DNA of 64,000 nt from CAIKZJ01 sp041675325 (GTDB taxonomy: Bacteria; Bacteroidota; Ignavibacteria; Tepidaquicellales; Tepidaquicellaceae), in NCBI GenBank assembly GCA_041675325.1, contig JBAYUG010000002.1, forward strand, positions 1-64,000, read 5' to 3'. A program made the translations under genes and the position numbers. Positions 26,319-35,493 of this stretch are shown piece after piece (within the stretch, counting starts at the first letter, position 1; each line of letters begins with the position of its first letter). The notes below the pieces were generated by a model. The model saw only the letters and a program-made list of their open reading frames with translations. It had not been told where the DNA came from and did not search any database.

Positions 26319-27003
26319 TAAAATAGAAAAATCATACGGAAAGAAATTCAGGCTTGACATTGAGAACCTTACGCTTGAACATCCTAATGTAATAACGCTG
26401 CTGGGACCGAACGGGTCAGGAAAGACGACATTTCTGAAAATACTGCTCGGGCTTGTTAATCCCAAAACAGGGGATGTAGAATACAAGGGCAAAAACATAA
26501 ACGACGATTTCACATTCAAGTATGACCTAAGCTACATGCCTCAGACCGCTATCTATCCCGAGAACCTTAAGGTTAAAGAAATTATCGAGATAACAAAAGC
26601 ATTGAAGAATCACACAGAAGATTACGATTATGAATTATATGAACAGTATAGAATTGACGGAATACTTGAATCGAAATTCTCATCCTTATCGCAGGGAACC
26701 AAGCAAAAGATTGCAGCATCGATTGTATTTATGTTCAGAAGTCCTGTAATAATACTCGATGAACCGACTGCGGGATTAGATCCTTATGCAGCAGAACTTT
26801 TAAAGAGTAAAATACTTAAGGAAAAAAAAGACAAGCTTATACTTTTTACAACACACATAATAAGCGATGTAACAGAATTATCCGACAGACTAATATTTCT
26901 GCATGAAGGCAAGATTAAGTATGACAAGATAATGAACGATGAGTTTGTTAACAGGGACAGCAGGCTCATTATATCAGAAGTGGCAAATTATTTCAGGGGC
27001 TGA
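26305..27003 (+). CDS. nosF: NosF ABC-transporter ATPase
   Basis: 232 residues. Walker A is GPNGSGKT near 31-38, signature LSQGTKQK, Walker B VIILDEPTAGLD, and the H-loop His in FTTHI. It powers the NosDFY complex that matures the N2O reductase copper site. Overlaps nosD; nosY follows after 4 bp. Confidence 0.95.
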   Translation: MLRVNKIEKSYGKKFRLDIENLTLEHPNVITLLGPNGSGKTTFLKILLGLVNPKTGDVEYKGKNINDDFTFKYDLSYMPQTAIYPENLKVKEIIEITKALKNHTEDYDYELYEQYRIDGILESKFSSLSQGTKQKIAASIVFMFRSPVIILDEPTAGLDPYAAELLKSKILKEKKDKLILFTTHIISDVTELSDRLIFLHEGKIKYDKIMNDEFVNRDSRLIISEVANYFRG

Positions 27004-27007
27004 CGGC

Positions 27008-27775
27008 ATGAGAAAGATTATGAAATATATAATAAGGGACATAGTAAGAAGTAAGTTTATATTCTTTTACACGGGAACGCTATTTCTTCTAACTATGGGC
27101 ATCAGCTATTTAAACAGGGATGACACGAAGACAATAATAACAACGCTAAACTTAATAATATACCTCATACCGTTAGTAAACATTCTATACGTATCGCTTC
27201 ATTATTACAATTCGAAAGAGTTTATAGAGACACTGCTTACGTATCCCGTCAAGCGCAAACAAATATTCCGAGCCGAGTATTTTTCGCTGACGCTTGCGCT
27301 AACAGTGAGTTTTATCATGGGCGTAATAGTACCGCTGTTATTATTCGGCAACGTAATGCTCATACTTAATTTATTAATCTCCGGAATTTTATTGACTGCA
27401 TTATTCACGTCCATCTCGCTTTTATTTTCCATTATGTATGACGAAAGGATAAAAGGTATAGGAATGCTGATTGGTATATGGCTGTTTATGTCGATAATAT
27501 TCGACGGCATAATTTTAATCATGTATTTCTTGATGAACGACTTCCCTCTCGATAAAATATCGGTGATATTGATTGCTTTAAATCCCGTTGATTTGACAAG
27601 ACTATACATACTTATAAATCTTGACATAGCATCGCTGTTCGGATATTCCGGAGCGAATTTCATTAAATTCTTTGGACACGCATACGGACTGGCAGTATCA
27701 TTACTAATATCTATTATCTGGATAGTGGTGCCTACATTAATTGCTGCAAGGAAATTCAACAAGAAGGATTTTTGA
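27008..27775 (+). CDS. nosY: NosY ABC-transporter permease
   Basis: 255 residues with six hydrophobic segments; ABC-2-type permease. I start it at ATG 27008 (MRKIMKYIIRDI), because the longer frame from 26939 reads out of frame through nosF. Partner of NosF and NosD. It is the last gene of the nos operon; no clear terminator follows, but a repeat-rich spacer does. Confidence 0.93.
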   Translation: MRKIMKYIIRDIVRSKFIFFYTGTLFLLTMGISYLNRDDTKTIITTLNLIIYLIPLVNILYVSLHYYNSKEFIETLLTYPVKRKQIFRAEYFSLTLALTVSFIMGVIVPLLLFGNVMLILNLLISGILLTALFTSISLLFSIMYDERIKGIGMLIGIWLFMSIIFDGIILIMYFLMNDFPLDKISVILIALNPVDLTRLYILINLDIASLFGYSGANFIKFFGHAYGLAVSLLISIIWIVVPTLIAARKFNKKDF

Positions 27776-27809
27776 GACATATCTTTTATTGCCATTACTC
27801 GATTAGAAA

Positions 27810-27845
27810 TATAGAATGGGGATAAAACGAAAAGAGAATAGAACG
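27810..27845 (+). repeat. 36-bp direct repeat, left copy
   Basis: TATAGAATGGGGATAAAACG then AAAAGAGAATAGAACG; identical to 27943-27978 except G versus A in the GGGGAT/GGAGAT word. The two copies start 133 bp apart. Confidence 0.9.
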
Positions 27846-27888
27846 CGGATGAACGCTGATTAAACGGATTATCACGGACAGAGAAGTA

Positions 27889-27930
27889 CGCACGCTGAAA
27901 GAACTGATACATTATGATTTTCACTGATTA
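27889..27930 (+). repeat. Dispersed intergenic repeat, copy A
   Basis: GCACGCTGAAAGAACTGATA then ATTATGATTTTCACTGATT. The same string with changes occurs at 29169-29208, 46734-46770 and 51684-51730, always between genes. Confidence 0.8.
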
Positions 27931-27942
27931 AAGAAATTTAAT

Positions 27943-27978
27943 TATAGAATGGAGATAAAACGAAAAGAGAATAGAACG
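27943..27978 (+). repeat. 36-bp direct repeat, right copy
   Basis: Partner of 27810-27845 with one mismatch (GGAGAT for GGGGAT). Continues AAGAAATAAACC, unlike the left copy, so homology stops here. Confidence 0.9.
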
Positions 27979-28082
27979 AAGAAATAAACCTGTCTTGCTT
28001 AATTCAGTTGAATCTGCAATGCAGAATTATGAAATTGCGGGAATTTGAAATATACTGTGGACTATAAAATAATAAATACCGG

Positions 28083-28991
28083 ATGATAAATTTTCTGAAA
28101 AGCCCGTATGTTTTTTTTGCTGCGGTTGTATTTACGCTTTTTCTAAATCCTGTGTGGGCGCTGCTGTTTGGGATAGCGCTCGGGATGTACAAGTTGCTTT
28201 ATAATCCGCCAAAACTAAACACTTACAGAAAATACACATTAGAAGCGGCTGTTGTGCTGCTTGGATTCGGGCTGAGCTTTAATCAGGTTATAAGTGTCGG
28301 TTCGAAAGGGGTATACCAGACTGCGGCAGGAATAATAACACTTCTTGTTATTGGGACTATACTCGGGTATGTTTTTAAACTGAATAAAAAGTTATCAGTA
28401 TTAATAAACGTGGGGACGTGCATCTGCGGCGGAAGTGCAATTGCAGCAGTCTCGGGAGCGATAGATGCGAAGGATGATGATATTGCGATTTCAACGGGTG
28501 TTGTATTTTTGCTGAATGCCGTGGCATTGTTTGTGTTTCCGGTTTTGTTTATTAACTATCATATCTCACCGGAAATCTACGGTATCTGGTGCGCATTGAG
28601 TATTCATGATACGAGTTCTGTTGTAGGCGCAGCTTCGGTTAATGAAACATCGCTTGCGGTAGCAACGATATTAAAACTTACAAGAACGCTTTGGATAATT
28701 CCGCTGACAATTTTCTATAAGATTCTATATAAGTCGAACGGCAGTTCAAAGTTTCCATATTTCATCGCTTTGTTTGTGTTTGCAACATTGATAACAACTT
28801 TTCTGCCGATGGATTTTTATTCGAGCATTGCCTCTTACGGAAAAATGCTGATGTCACCTGCATTATTTATGGTAGGGTATGCGATTAATCTTGATACATT
28901 AAAAAGAGTGGGAATGAACAGTATAGGTTACGGCGTAATTCTTTGGGGGGTATCTATAGTACTGGGATATCTGATAGCTGTGAGTATCTGA
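28083..28991 (+). CDS. YeiH-family putative exporter (UPF0324)
   Basis: 302 residues with about nine membrane helices. Family blocks: LEAAVVLLGFGLSFNQV, GTCICGGSAIAAVSGAI and IHDTSSVVGAAS, which match YeiH/Cons_hypoth698 proteins, proposed sulfate or sulfite exporters. No regulator or sulfur gene is adjacent, so the substrate is open. Starts at ATG 28083 after an A/T-rich leader. Confidence 0.88.
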   Translation: MINFLKSPYVFFAAVVFTLFLNPVWALLFGIALGMYKLLYNPPKLNTYRKYTLEAAVVLLGFGLSFNQVISVGSKGVYQTAAGIITLLVIGTILGYVFKLNKKLSVLINVGTCICGGSAIAAVSGAIDAKDDDIAISTGVVFLLNAVALFVFPVLFINYHISPEIYGIWCALSIHDTSSVVGAASVNETSLAVATILKLTRTLWIIPLTIFYKILYKSNGSSKFPYFIALFVFATLITTFLPMDFYSSIASYGKMLMSPALFMVGYAINLDTLKRVGMNSIGYGVILWGVSIVLGYLIAVSI

Positions 28992-29040
28992 CGTTGCAGC
29001 CGTCATTGGTAATTCATTTTGCTTAGAAACATTAGATTAG

Positions 29041-29084
29041 CGTATGAGAAACGTATGAGATACGTATGAGAAGTGTATGAGAAG
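29041..29084 (+). repeat. 11-bp tandem repeat, four units
   Basis: CGTATGAGAAA, CGTATGAGATA, CGTATGAGAAG, TGTATGAGAAG. Four head-to-tail copies with one or two changes each. Confidence 0.95.
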
Positions 29085-29168
29085 ATATTAATTCGCTGTT
29101 TTTACATAAGTAAAACTTGTACTTCTGAATTTAAATTTGATTTAATTAGAACATGGATTGAGAAAAAT

Positions 29169-29208
29169 GCACACAGAAAGAACTGATTGATTATGATTTT
29201 CACGGATT
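29169..29208 (+). repeat. Dispersed intergenic repeat, copy B
   Basis: GCACACAGAAAGAACTGATT then GATTATGATTTTCACGGATT, closely matching copy A at 27889. Confidence 0.8.
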
Positions 29209-29354
29209 CAAGAACTTAGAATGCGGATTTTCGCGGATAAACACGGATTGAAATGAAATTGGATTATATATTAACGTTTGAAATAGTATTTTATAGGATA
29301 TACTAATGGAAATTTTAAATTAAATATTCAATAAATAAATTAAATATACAATAA

Positions 29355-31361
29355 ATGAAAAAATTATTATTGCTTTGCTTTGTACTAATTCTTAGTACAA
29401 CAGCGATAGCACAGGATTACTCTGGAATGACGGGTGCGGATATTTGTTCGCAGAAAAAATCAAAAATGACAGAGCTCATTGACCCTTCATTCAGGTCACC
29501 AAACACACCGAGACATTCGTATGATGTTTTAAATTATAAACTTGATCTGGACATTTACAACTGTTTCAAGAATTCGGTGAGAAATTACACAGGGACTGAG
29601 CAACTTACTTTCAGAGTTGATTCAACATTAAACTCAATTCAACTGAATGCATATTACACGTCACTTGTGATTGACTCGGTGAAGCTGCTTAGCGGTGCAA
29701 GCCTTGTTTTTACGCACAGTTCAACGACGAATTTATTGACAATAAATCTTGACAGAACATACAACCCTGGAGAAGTAGTAGATTTAATTATTAAATACAG
29801 ACACAACAATGTAAGCGACGGTGCATTTAATGTTGGGTCGGGATTTGTTTATACAAACACAGAGCCGGAAGGTTCAAGAAGATGGTTCCCATGCTGGGAC
29901 AGACCCGCAGACAAAGCAACATTTGATATAAGAGTTAAAGTGCCTTCAAACGTGTTGTTAGGTTCTAACGGAAGACTTGCAGATTCCACTGTCAGCGCTG
30001 ATACAATATGGTACCGCTGGATAAGCCGCGACCCGCTGCCCACATACCTTTCGGTACTTACGGGAAAGACAGGATACAATGTTGATATTAGCTGGTGGCA
30101 TAAATTATCGAATCCAAACGACAGCATACCTCTTCGTTTATATTACAGCACAGGAGAGAACATTACTCCAACAAAGAACGCTTTACCGAACATGACGACA
30201 ATTTTTTCGCAGTTGTTCGGAGAGCATCCTTTTGAAAAGAACGGGTTTGCATCGGTCTCAAGTTATGGGGGCGGTATGGAACATCAAACGCTGACAACTA
30301 TATCGCCATCGTGGAGTTCGGTAACGAGTTTAATCTCGCACGAATACGCGCATCAATGGTTCGGCGATATGATAACCTGTGCAACATGGGCAGACTTATG
30401 GCTTAACGAAGGATTTGCGACATACTTAGAAGCAATTTATAAAGAACAAATTACCGGATACAGTGCATATAAATCAAATATTACTTCCAATGCTACTTCA
30501 TATATGTCGGGTAATCCCGGATGGCCTATTTATAACCCTTCATGGGCAATCACAACTCCGCCGTCAAATCAATTGTTCAACGGACCGATTACTTATTACA
30601 AAGGCTCATGTGTTTTACACATGCTGAGATATACAATCGGTGATTCATTATTTTTTGCGGGAATGAAAGCTTATGCGACTGACACAGTGAATTTCAAGAT
30701 GAAGAACGCAACGACAGATGATTTCACTGCTAAAATAAGTTCTGTAGCAGGACAGGATTTAACATGGTTCATAGACCAGTGGGTTAAAGAGCCAAATCAT
30801 CCGACGTATCAGAATTTATACAACATTGCAAATCTCGGCGGCGGGAACTATCGCGTGAATTTTACAGCAAAACAAACGCAGACAAATACGGTGTTTCACA
30901 AGATGCCAATCGTTATCAAGGTATCATTTTCAATAGGCGATACATTGATAAGAGTAATGAATGATGTTAACAATCAGGCGTACTCGTTTGATTTCAATAG
31001 ACAGCCGACTGCGGTAGCGTTCGACCCGAATAATGACATAGTACTTAAGACTGCATCATTAATAGTCGGTATTAACGGAACATCAAACATCATTCCCGAC
31101 AAATTTGCAGTATATCAGAACTATCCGAATCCTTTTAATCCGACAACAAATATTAAATTCGATGTACCCAAGAATACATTTGTATCATTAAAAATATATG
31201 ATATGCTCGGCAAAGAAGTAGCAGTGCTTATTAATGGAGAACAAAGCGCGGGTTCATACAGTGTTGACTGGAATGCTTCAGTTTATCCGAGCGGGGTTTA
31301 TTTCTATAAATTTGAAACGAGAGATTTTTCAGATACAAAGAGAATGCTGCTGGTGAAATAA
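29355..31361 (+). CDS. Secreted M1-family aminopeptidase with T9SS sorting domain
   Basis: 668 residues. Signal peptide to about IAQ at 19. M1 fold: the substrate motif GGGMEHQT (GAMEN equivalent), then HEYAHQWFGD with the third zinc ligand in WLNEGFATY (HExxH-x18-E, about residues 328-351). It removes N-terminal amino acids from peptides. The C-terminal 85 residues are a type A sorting domain (NYPNPFNPTTNIKFDVP ... GVYFYKFE), so it is exported through the type IX system. It ends at a strong terminator. Confidence 0.95.
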   Translation: MKKLLLLCFVLILSTTAIAQDYSGMTGADICSQKKSKMTELIDPSFRSPNTPRHSYDVLNYKLDLDIYNCFKNSVRNYTGTEQLTFRVDSTLNSIQLNAYYTSLVIDSVKLLSGASLVFTHSSTTNLLTINLDRTYNPGEVVDLIIKYRHNNVSDGAFNVGSGFVYTNTEPEGSRRWFPCWDRPADKATFDIRVKVPSNVLLGSNGRLADSTVSADTIWYRWISRDPLPTYLSVLTGKTGYNVDISWWHKLSNPNDSIPLRLYYSTGENITPTKNALPNMTTIFSQLFGEHPFEKNGFASVSSYGGGMEHQTLTTISPSWSSVTSLISHEYAHQWFGDMITCATWADLWLNEGFATYLEAIYKEQITGYSAYKSNITSNATSYMSGNPGWPIYNPSWAITTPPSNQLFNGPITYYKGSCVLHMLRYTIGDSLFFAGMKAYATDTVNFKMKNATTDDFTAKISSVAGQDLTWFIDQWVKEPNHPTYQNLYNIANLGGGNYRVNFTAKQTQTNTVFHKMPIVIKVSFSIGDTLIRVMNDVNNQAYSFDFNRQPTAVAFDPNNDIVLKTASLIVGINGTSNIIPDKFAVYQNYPNPFNPTTNIKFDVPKNTFVSLKIYDMLGKEVAVLINGEQSAGSYSVDWNASVYPSGVYFYKFETRDFSDTKRMLLVK

Positions 31362-31387
31362 ACAAAGCTATAGATAACATAAAACAC

Positions 31388-31410
31388 AAAAGGGGCGAAA
31401 GCCCCTTTTC
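31388..31410 (+). terminator. Terminator after the M1 aminopeptidase
   Basis: AAAAGGGGC / GCCCCTTTT, perfect 9-bp stem with a GAAA tetraloop, 26 bp after the stop codon. Confidence 0.92.
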
Positions 31411-31627
31411 CGTTACATTTTTTTCCGCAATATTTAATGCTTTCTACACTTCCAATACTTTCTTACTTCAATCCAATATTAGATTCATTCACGTAAAATT
31501 ATTGCGATGAAATACAGGGATTGTGTGTTAAATAAATTGTGGAAAGGAATATTTTAACACTCAATTGAAAACTGTGTTAACAAGTGACTGACAACAATTT
31601 ATTAATTTATTATAAACTATTTTTATC

Positions 31628-32272
31628 ATGTACGATCTTCACTATCATAAAGAAAAAAACGAACAGGTGATTAAAGAGTTTATTGCGAAGTACCCATTTG
31701 CTTTTTTAACCGGGTGCAACGCAGAAAACAAACCTATTGCTACACAGGTGCCGGTTTTCATTGAAGAAAAAGAGGGCAGAAAAATTTTGAGGGGACACAT
31801 CATGAAAAACACAGACCACCATAAAGCTTTCGTTCATAATGAAAATGTGCTGGTAGTTTTCACCGGACATCACATATATGTAAGCGGCACATGGTATCGT
31901 AATCCTCATACTCCTTCCACCTGGAACTATATGAGCGTTCATGCGAAAGGCATAATCCGGTTTCTGGATGATGCTGCATTGGTTGATGTACTACGAATGA
32001 CCACACTTCATTTTGAAAACAATAATCAGCAGTCCTCCACCATTTATGACAACCTTCCTGCAGAGTACACGAATAAATTAATGAAGGCAATCGTGGCTTT
32101 TGAAATTGAAGTAAATGAAATAGATACGGTTTTCAAACTAAGTCAGGACAGAGATGCTGAAAGTTATGAAAATATAAAAGAACGTCTCAAAGAAAAAGGT
32201 GAAGCAGGAAAGGTGATAAGTGCCGAGATGGAAAAAAGAACTAAGGAAATCTTTCCTGATGCCATAAAGTGA
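31628..32272 (+). CDS. PaiB-like FMN-binding protein
   Basis: 214 residues with the split-barrel flavin-binding fold. Family blocks: MYDLHYHKEKN at the N-terminus, PFAFLTG, GHIMKNTDHHKAF, and PHTPSTWNYMSVHAKG. The family is named after Bacillus PaiB, called a negative regulator, although it probably acts as an FMN/haem-linked oxidoreductase. The gene stands alone; it is followed by decayed coding sequence. Confidence 0.9.
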   Translation: MYDLHYHKEKNEQVIKEFIAKYPFAFLTGCNAENKPIATQVPVFIEEKEGRKILRGHIMKNTDHHKAFVHNENVLVVFTGHHIYVSGTWYRNPHTPSTWNYMSVHAKGIIRFLDDAALVDVLRMTTLHFENNNQQSSTIYDNLPAEYTNKLMKAIVAFEIEVNEIDTVFKLSQDRDAESYENIKERLKEKGEAGKVISAEMEKRTKEIFPDAIK

Positions 32273-32415
32273 AAAGGAAATAATATCTTTCCGAGAAATA
32301 CGGCAGAAAAACTATCTAACTCCCGGTATTAGTAGCGGCAGAAAGAAGCCAATCCGGAAAATCCCGAACTGCCAAAGCATATCGCTGACAGCATTAAAAA
32401 GATGAAGAAACCGGC
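32273..32415 (+). pseudogene. Unidentified coding remnant
   Basis: The frame ending in the TGA at 32418-32420 reads QKEANPENPELPKHIADSIK then KMKKPA, which looks like real protein, but two stop codons (TAGTAG) interrupt it upstream and no start is available. I do not recognise the family. Probably the tail of a lost gene. Confidence 0.35.
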
Positions 32416-32601
32416 ATGATGATTACAGCAATTGGGGGAATTATAAATCAACTTGATAATGTATTCAGTGATTATCAAAGCAAAATCAGAATGGGAATAG
32501 GCTTTGCCGAAGACAATGTAACGAATAATTATAAATTTAGAAAAGATATAAAACTCAAAGCCCGTGTTCTCAACGGCGAACCCCCTGACTTGAATTTTTA
32601 A
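32416..32601 (+). CDS. Doubtful small hypothetical ORF
   Basis: 61 residues, MMITAIGGIINQLDNVFS at the start, ending RVLNGEPPDLNF. No domain, no signal peptide. It overlaps the end of the remnant just upstream. It may be another decayed fragment. Confidence 0.25.
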   Translation: MMITAIGGIINQLDNVFSDYQSKIRMGIGFAEDNVTNNYKFRKDIKLKARVLNGEPPDLNF

Positions 32602-32988
32602 GTGAGGATTTACAATTTCCCTTACCTTGTCATCCCCGCATAGTCTAGGCGGGGATCTCGTTCTGGTTCTTAAGTGGGCGGACGGTCTCCAACTTTATAC
32701 TCCCGCACTATTTTTATATTTTCTATCTATTATTTTATATCATCGGGTATATCTTTGTTATTGAAATCTGAATTAAGTATTTTTGATGAGATTATGAATT
32801 ATAGATTTATAAATTAAACTTAATTAAAAAATATAAAATCACCTTTTAATGATTTGGAAAGATAAATTCTTTATTTTTGAAAAAATAATGACTGACTATA
32901 GTCAAACCTAATTTACAATATTAGATATATTAGTCTCATTTTGTCAGATTAATAAACAAGTTTTATTCAATATAAAAATACGATACAA
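32602..32988. other. Spacer before the TIR cassette
   Basis: Contains one strong hairpin, ATCCCCGC (32632-32639) with GCGGGGAT (32649-32656), within the context TTGTCATCCCCGC, the form of the widespread REP-like hairpins of environmental genomes. The rest, from 32700 on, is very A/T-rich and probably holds the promoter for the gene at 32989. Confidence 0.65.
32632..32656. repeat. REP-like hairpin
   Basis: Perfect 8-bp inverted repeat with a 9-nt loop; no T run follows, so not a classical terminator. Possible boundary mark of the accessory region. Confidence 0.6.
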
Positions 32989-33783
32989 ATGAGACAAATC
33001 AACAACTTTGAAAGAGAAATTTTAAGACGAATTATTGGGTATAATAATGCAGGAACTATAACAAATTTAGCTTCGGTAATAGATCCTCAACTCAGCAACA
33101 AAGACATTTATTTGGACTATGATAGTGGAACTGCAGAAATTCGAGCTGACATTCAATTCTATAATCAGGGATCACTTGTTAACGAAATTAGAAGACTAAC
33201 ATTTGAAATTGTAATGATAGTCAACTTATTAAGAGACTTACAAGATAATGGTTACCTTACACTTTTTCTTGAAGCTCCATTACCTAATAATATTCGTTAT
33301 GGTCAACTTATTGGTGGCAACGAATATGTTATAGCGACTATTGTTGACCCATTGGTCACAACTTTATTGTTGGACTACTCATTTAGATACATACTTGTTG
33401 GACAATCATTAATTGACTTTGTAAATAATGAATTTAGATCTGTTGAAAAAGTTCAAGCAGATAATGCTGAAATACAATCAGCAAAAGATAGTGCTATTAA
33501 TAAACGAAATTTAGGAATTGCTGTTGTTGCTATAATTATAGCGACAATCTTAAGTGTCTGGGAAATTTACAATGGAACACAAGAAGTTAAGTATGGTAAA
33601 ATGCAGGTAGAGCAAGAACAAAATGTTAAGTTAAATATAACTCAGCAAAATTCAATAGAAAATAAACTTGAAGAAAACAAAAAATCACTTGAAGAAATAA
33701 AAAGTGTTTTACGCGAACTAAAGCAATTGCAAACAGAAAAAGGAAAACTCAAAAACAAAGTTGCAACTGACAAGATTAAATAG
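32989..33783 (+). CDS. Membrane-anchored coiled-coil protein next to a TIR gene
   Basis: 264 residues; no family recognised. The N-terminal ~170 residues form a soluble mixed alpha/beta domain without signal peptide. A single membrane helix follows at about 177-195 (NLGIAVVAIIIATILSVWEI), then a long coiled coil to the end (VEQEQNVKLNITQQNSIENK ... LEEIKSVLRELKQLQTEK). The membrane helix followed by coiled coil suggests oligomerisation at the membrane. The TIR gene lies 229 bp downstream on the same strand. Base composition is more A/T-rich than the flanking genes, consistent with transfer. Confidence 0.7.
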   Translation: MRQINNFEREILRRIIGYNNAGTITNLASVIDPQLSNKDIYLDYDSGTAEIRADIQFYNQGSLVNEIRRLTFEIVMIVNLLRDLQDNGYLTLFLEAPLPNNIRYGQLIGGNEYVIATIVDPLVTTLLLDYSFRYILVGQSLIDFVNNEFRSVEKVQADNAEIQSAKDSAINKRNLGIAVVAIIIATILSVWEIYNGTQEVKYGKMQVEQEQNVKLNITQQNSIENKLEENKKSLEEIKSVLRELKQLQTEKGKLKNKVATDKIK

Positions 33784-34012
33784 AAAGTCAAATATTTTGG
33801 AAGAAAGATCAATTTGTATTAGCTGTTTGGTAAAAGTGTTTGAAGTTCTTCTATGAAACTATTTTAACAAAATTAATATTCAGAAATCGCATGAACGTTA
33901 ATGTTATGTATAGAACAAATATAAAATCGATAAAAATAATTTTTTATATCAATTAATAAATTATAGATTTGTTTAATCCTTTCGATTAAACTAAATAAAT
34001 TGATTTTTCAGA

Positions 34013-35365
34013 ATGCAATATGATGTTTTTATATGCCATGCGAGTGAAGACAAAGAAGACTTTGTTCGTCCATTAGCTGAGAAATTGAAACAGCAACATA
34101 TTGATGTTTGGTATGATGAGTTTTCTCTTAATGTCGGAGATAGCCTCACACAAAAAATTGATGAGGGTCTTTCTAGATCGAGGTTTGGAATTGTAGTCCT
34201 AAGCCCAAACTTTTTCAACAAACCTTGGGCAAAGAGAGAATTGAATGGTTTAACCTTGAGAGAAATGATTGAGAGAAGGGATTTAATTTTACCAATTTGG
34301 CACAGGGTGACTGTTAAAGATGTAGCACAATATTCACTACCACTTGCAGATAAAAAAGCAGTTTCTTCCACGGATGGTATCAATGCTTTAGTTAGAGAAC
34401 TAACTAAGAAAATTAAACCAGATGAGAGTCCTTTAATTGTTGCAAAGGAAGATTTAATTAGACTTGAAGTTGACTCACCACCAATCTCGGATGAATGGTG
34501 GTTGGATATCATTGAATACAAAGAATTTCTAAAATCTCCAGATTTAAATGCAGGGAAACGATGGATATTTCCTATTCCATGTTCGGATGATCGAGGCGTG
34601 GGAAGAGGTCATAACATTTCATCAACCGCATTACAAATAGATTGGTCATTTGAAGGGGAGGAACTAAACATTTCTCCGATTACTCATCCTGAAATAGTAC
34701 ATTCATTTATTCGTAGGTGGCCAGGTCTATATGATTGTGCAAAGGAAAACCCTGGGGTTCTTGCTTTGTATGTACCTCAATTAACCATACCAGGCTTCGA
34801 TTTGGGATTTGAAGATGTATTCGATAATCTTCTCCAGCCAAATAATCACGAAGCTGATAGAATATTTTCATATGGTAGTCATGATACAGTTGATGGCAAA
34901 AAGCCTTTATGCGGAGATGTAATAGCACTCAGACATCCTACCTTTGGAAACTATACAGATGATGAATTGGGACATTGGTATTTTAATGCTCATGATTTAA
35001 GCTATATTCGATCACATTGGGAAATATTTGAAGGTTTGATTTGGCTTTTAAGTAATGACTCTAATTGGTTGCCAGAAAAATATAAGCAATTATTTATAAA
35101 CGGAATTTGTAAACGTGATCAATGGTCAAGAGGTATAAGTGAAAATAGGAATCCATTCTTATATAATTTATTAACTAAAAAACGAAATCAATTTAGATTT
35201 AACAAAACAGTTAAGGATGGATTAAATGAACTTGTCGAGAAAGCATTAATGAATTTAGAAATATTCCATAACTCGGATAAGATTGTTAAAAGGCTGGTGG
35301 AAATTGATATTGTTAAAAATTATTACGACTATCATGATTGGCTTAATGATATAAGGAATAAGTAA
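34013..35365 (+). CDS. TIR-domain protein with uncharacterised C-terminal domain
   Basis: 450 residues. TIR domain at about 2-130: strand A YDVFICHASEDKE (3-15), the BB-loop region VGDSLTQKIDEGL (41-53), then IVVLSPNFF and W72-A-K-R-E76. The W-x3-E pattern places E76 at the catalytic Glu of NAD-cleaving TIRs, so NADase or cyclic-ADPR-type activity is expected. Residues ~150-450 contain no domain I know; notable segments are IFPIPCSDDRGVGRGHN and the W-rich HWYFNAHDLSYIRSHWEIFE. This part may be a sensor. No signal peptide or membrane helix. Candidate anti-phage effector. Confidence 0.85.
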   Translation: MQYDVFICHASEDKEDFVRPLAEKLKQQHIDVWYDEFSLNVGDSLTQKIDEGLSRSRFGIVVLSPNFFNKPWAKRELNGLTLREMIERRDLILPIWHRVTVKDVAQYSLPLADKKAVSSTDGINALVRELTKKIKPDESPLIVAKEDLIRLEVDSPPISDEWWLDIIEYKEFLKSPDLNAGKRWIFPIPCSDDRGVGRGHNISSTALQIDWSFEGEELNISPITHPEIVHSFIRRWPGLYDCAKENPGVLALYVPQLTIPGFDLGFEDVFDNLLQPNNHEADRIFSYGSHDTVDGKKPLCGDVIALRHPTFGNYTDDELGHWYFNAHDLSYIRSHWEIFEGLIWLLSNDSNWLPEKYKQLFINGICKRDQWSRGISENRNPFLYNLLTKKRNQFRFNKTVKDGLNELVEKALMNLEIFHNSDKIVKRLVEIDIVKNYYDYHDWLNDIRNK

Positions 35366-35493
35366 ATTGCATATATACTTGGTCTGGTAAATGCGATGAC
35401 TGATGTACTTTATTGAAATCCACAAAATCACCAAAATGGAAAAGTTAGGGGTAATAAATATGACAACATTGCTGATAAATTATTTAATTCACT

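Larger units (their letters stand above)
27776..28082. other. Repeat-rich spacer after nosY
   Basis: Contains two 36-bp direct repeats (27810-27845 and 27943-27978, one mismatch) that bracket CGGAT-type repeat words and one copy of the dispersed repeat (27889-27930). No gene found on either strand. Confidence 0.75.
28992..29354. other. Repeat-rich spacer before the M1 aminopeptidase
   Basis: Holds an 11-bp tandem array (29041-29084), copy B of the dispersed repeat (29169-29208) and CGGAT words (29219-29250). A promoter for the aminopeptidase must lie in the last 100 A/T-rich bases; none is clear. No gene. Confidence 0.7.

Noticed and set aside
26939..27007. Longer NosY start reading back into nosF
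   Set aside because: The extra residues are nosF in another frame and the family starts near the ATG at 27008.
32632..32656. Terminator
   Set aside because: Good stem but no T run and no gene directly upstream; better described as a REP-like hairpin.
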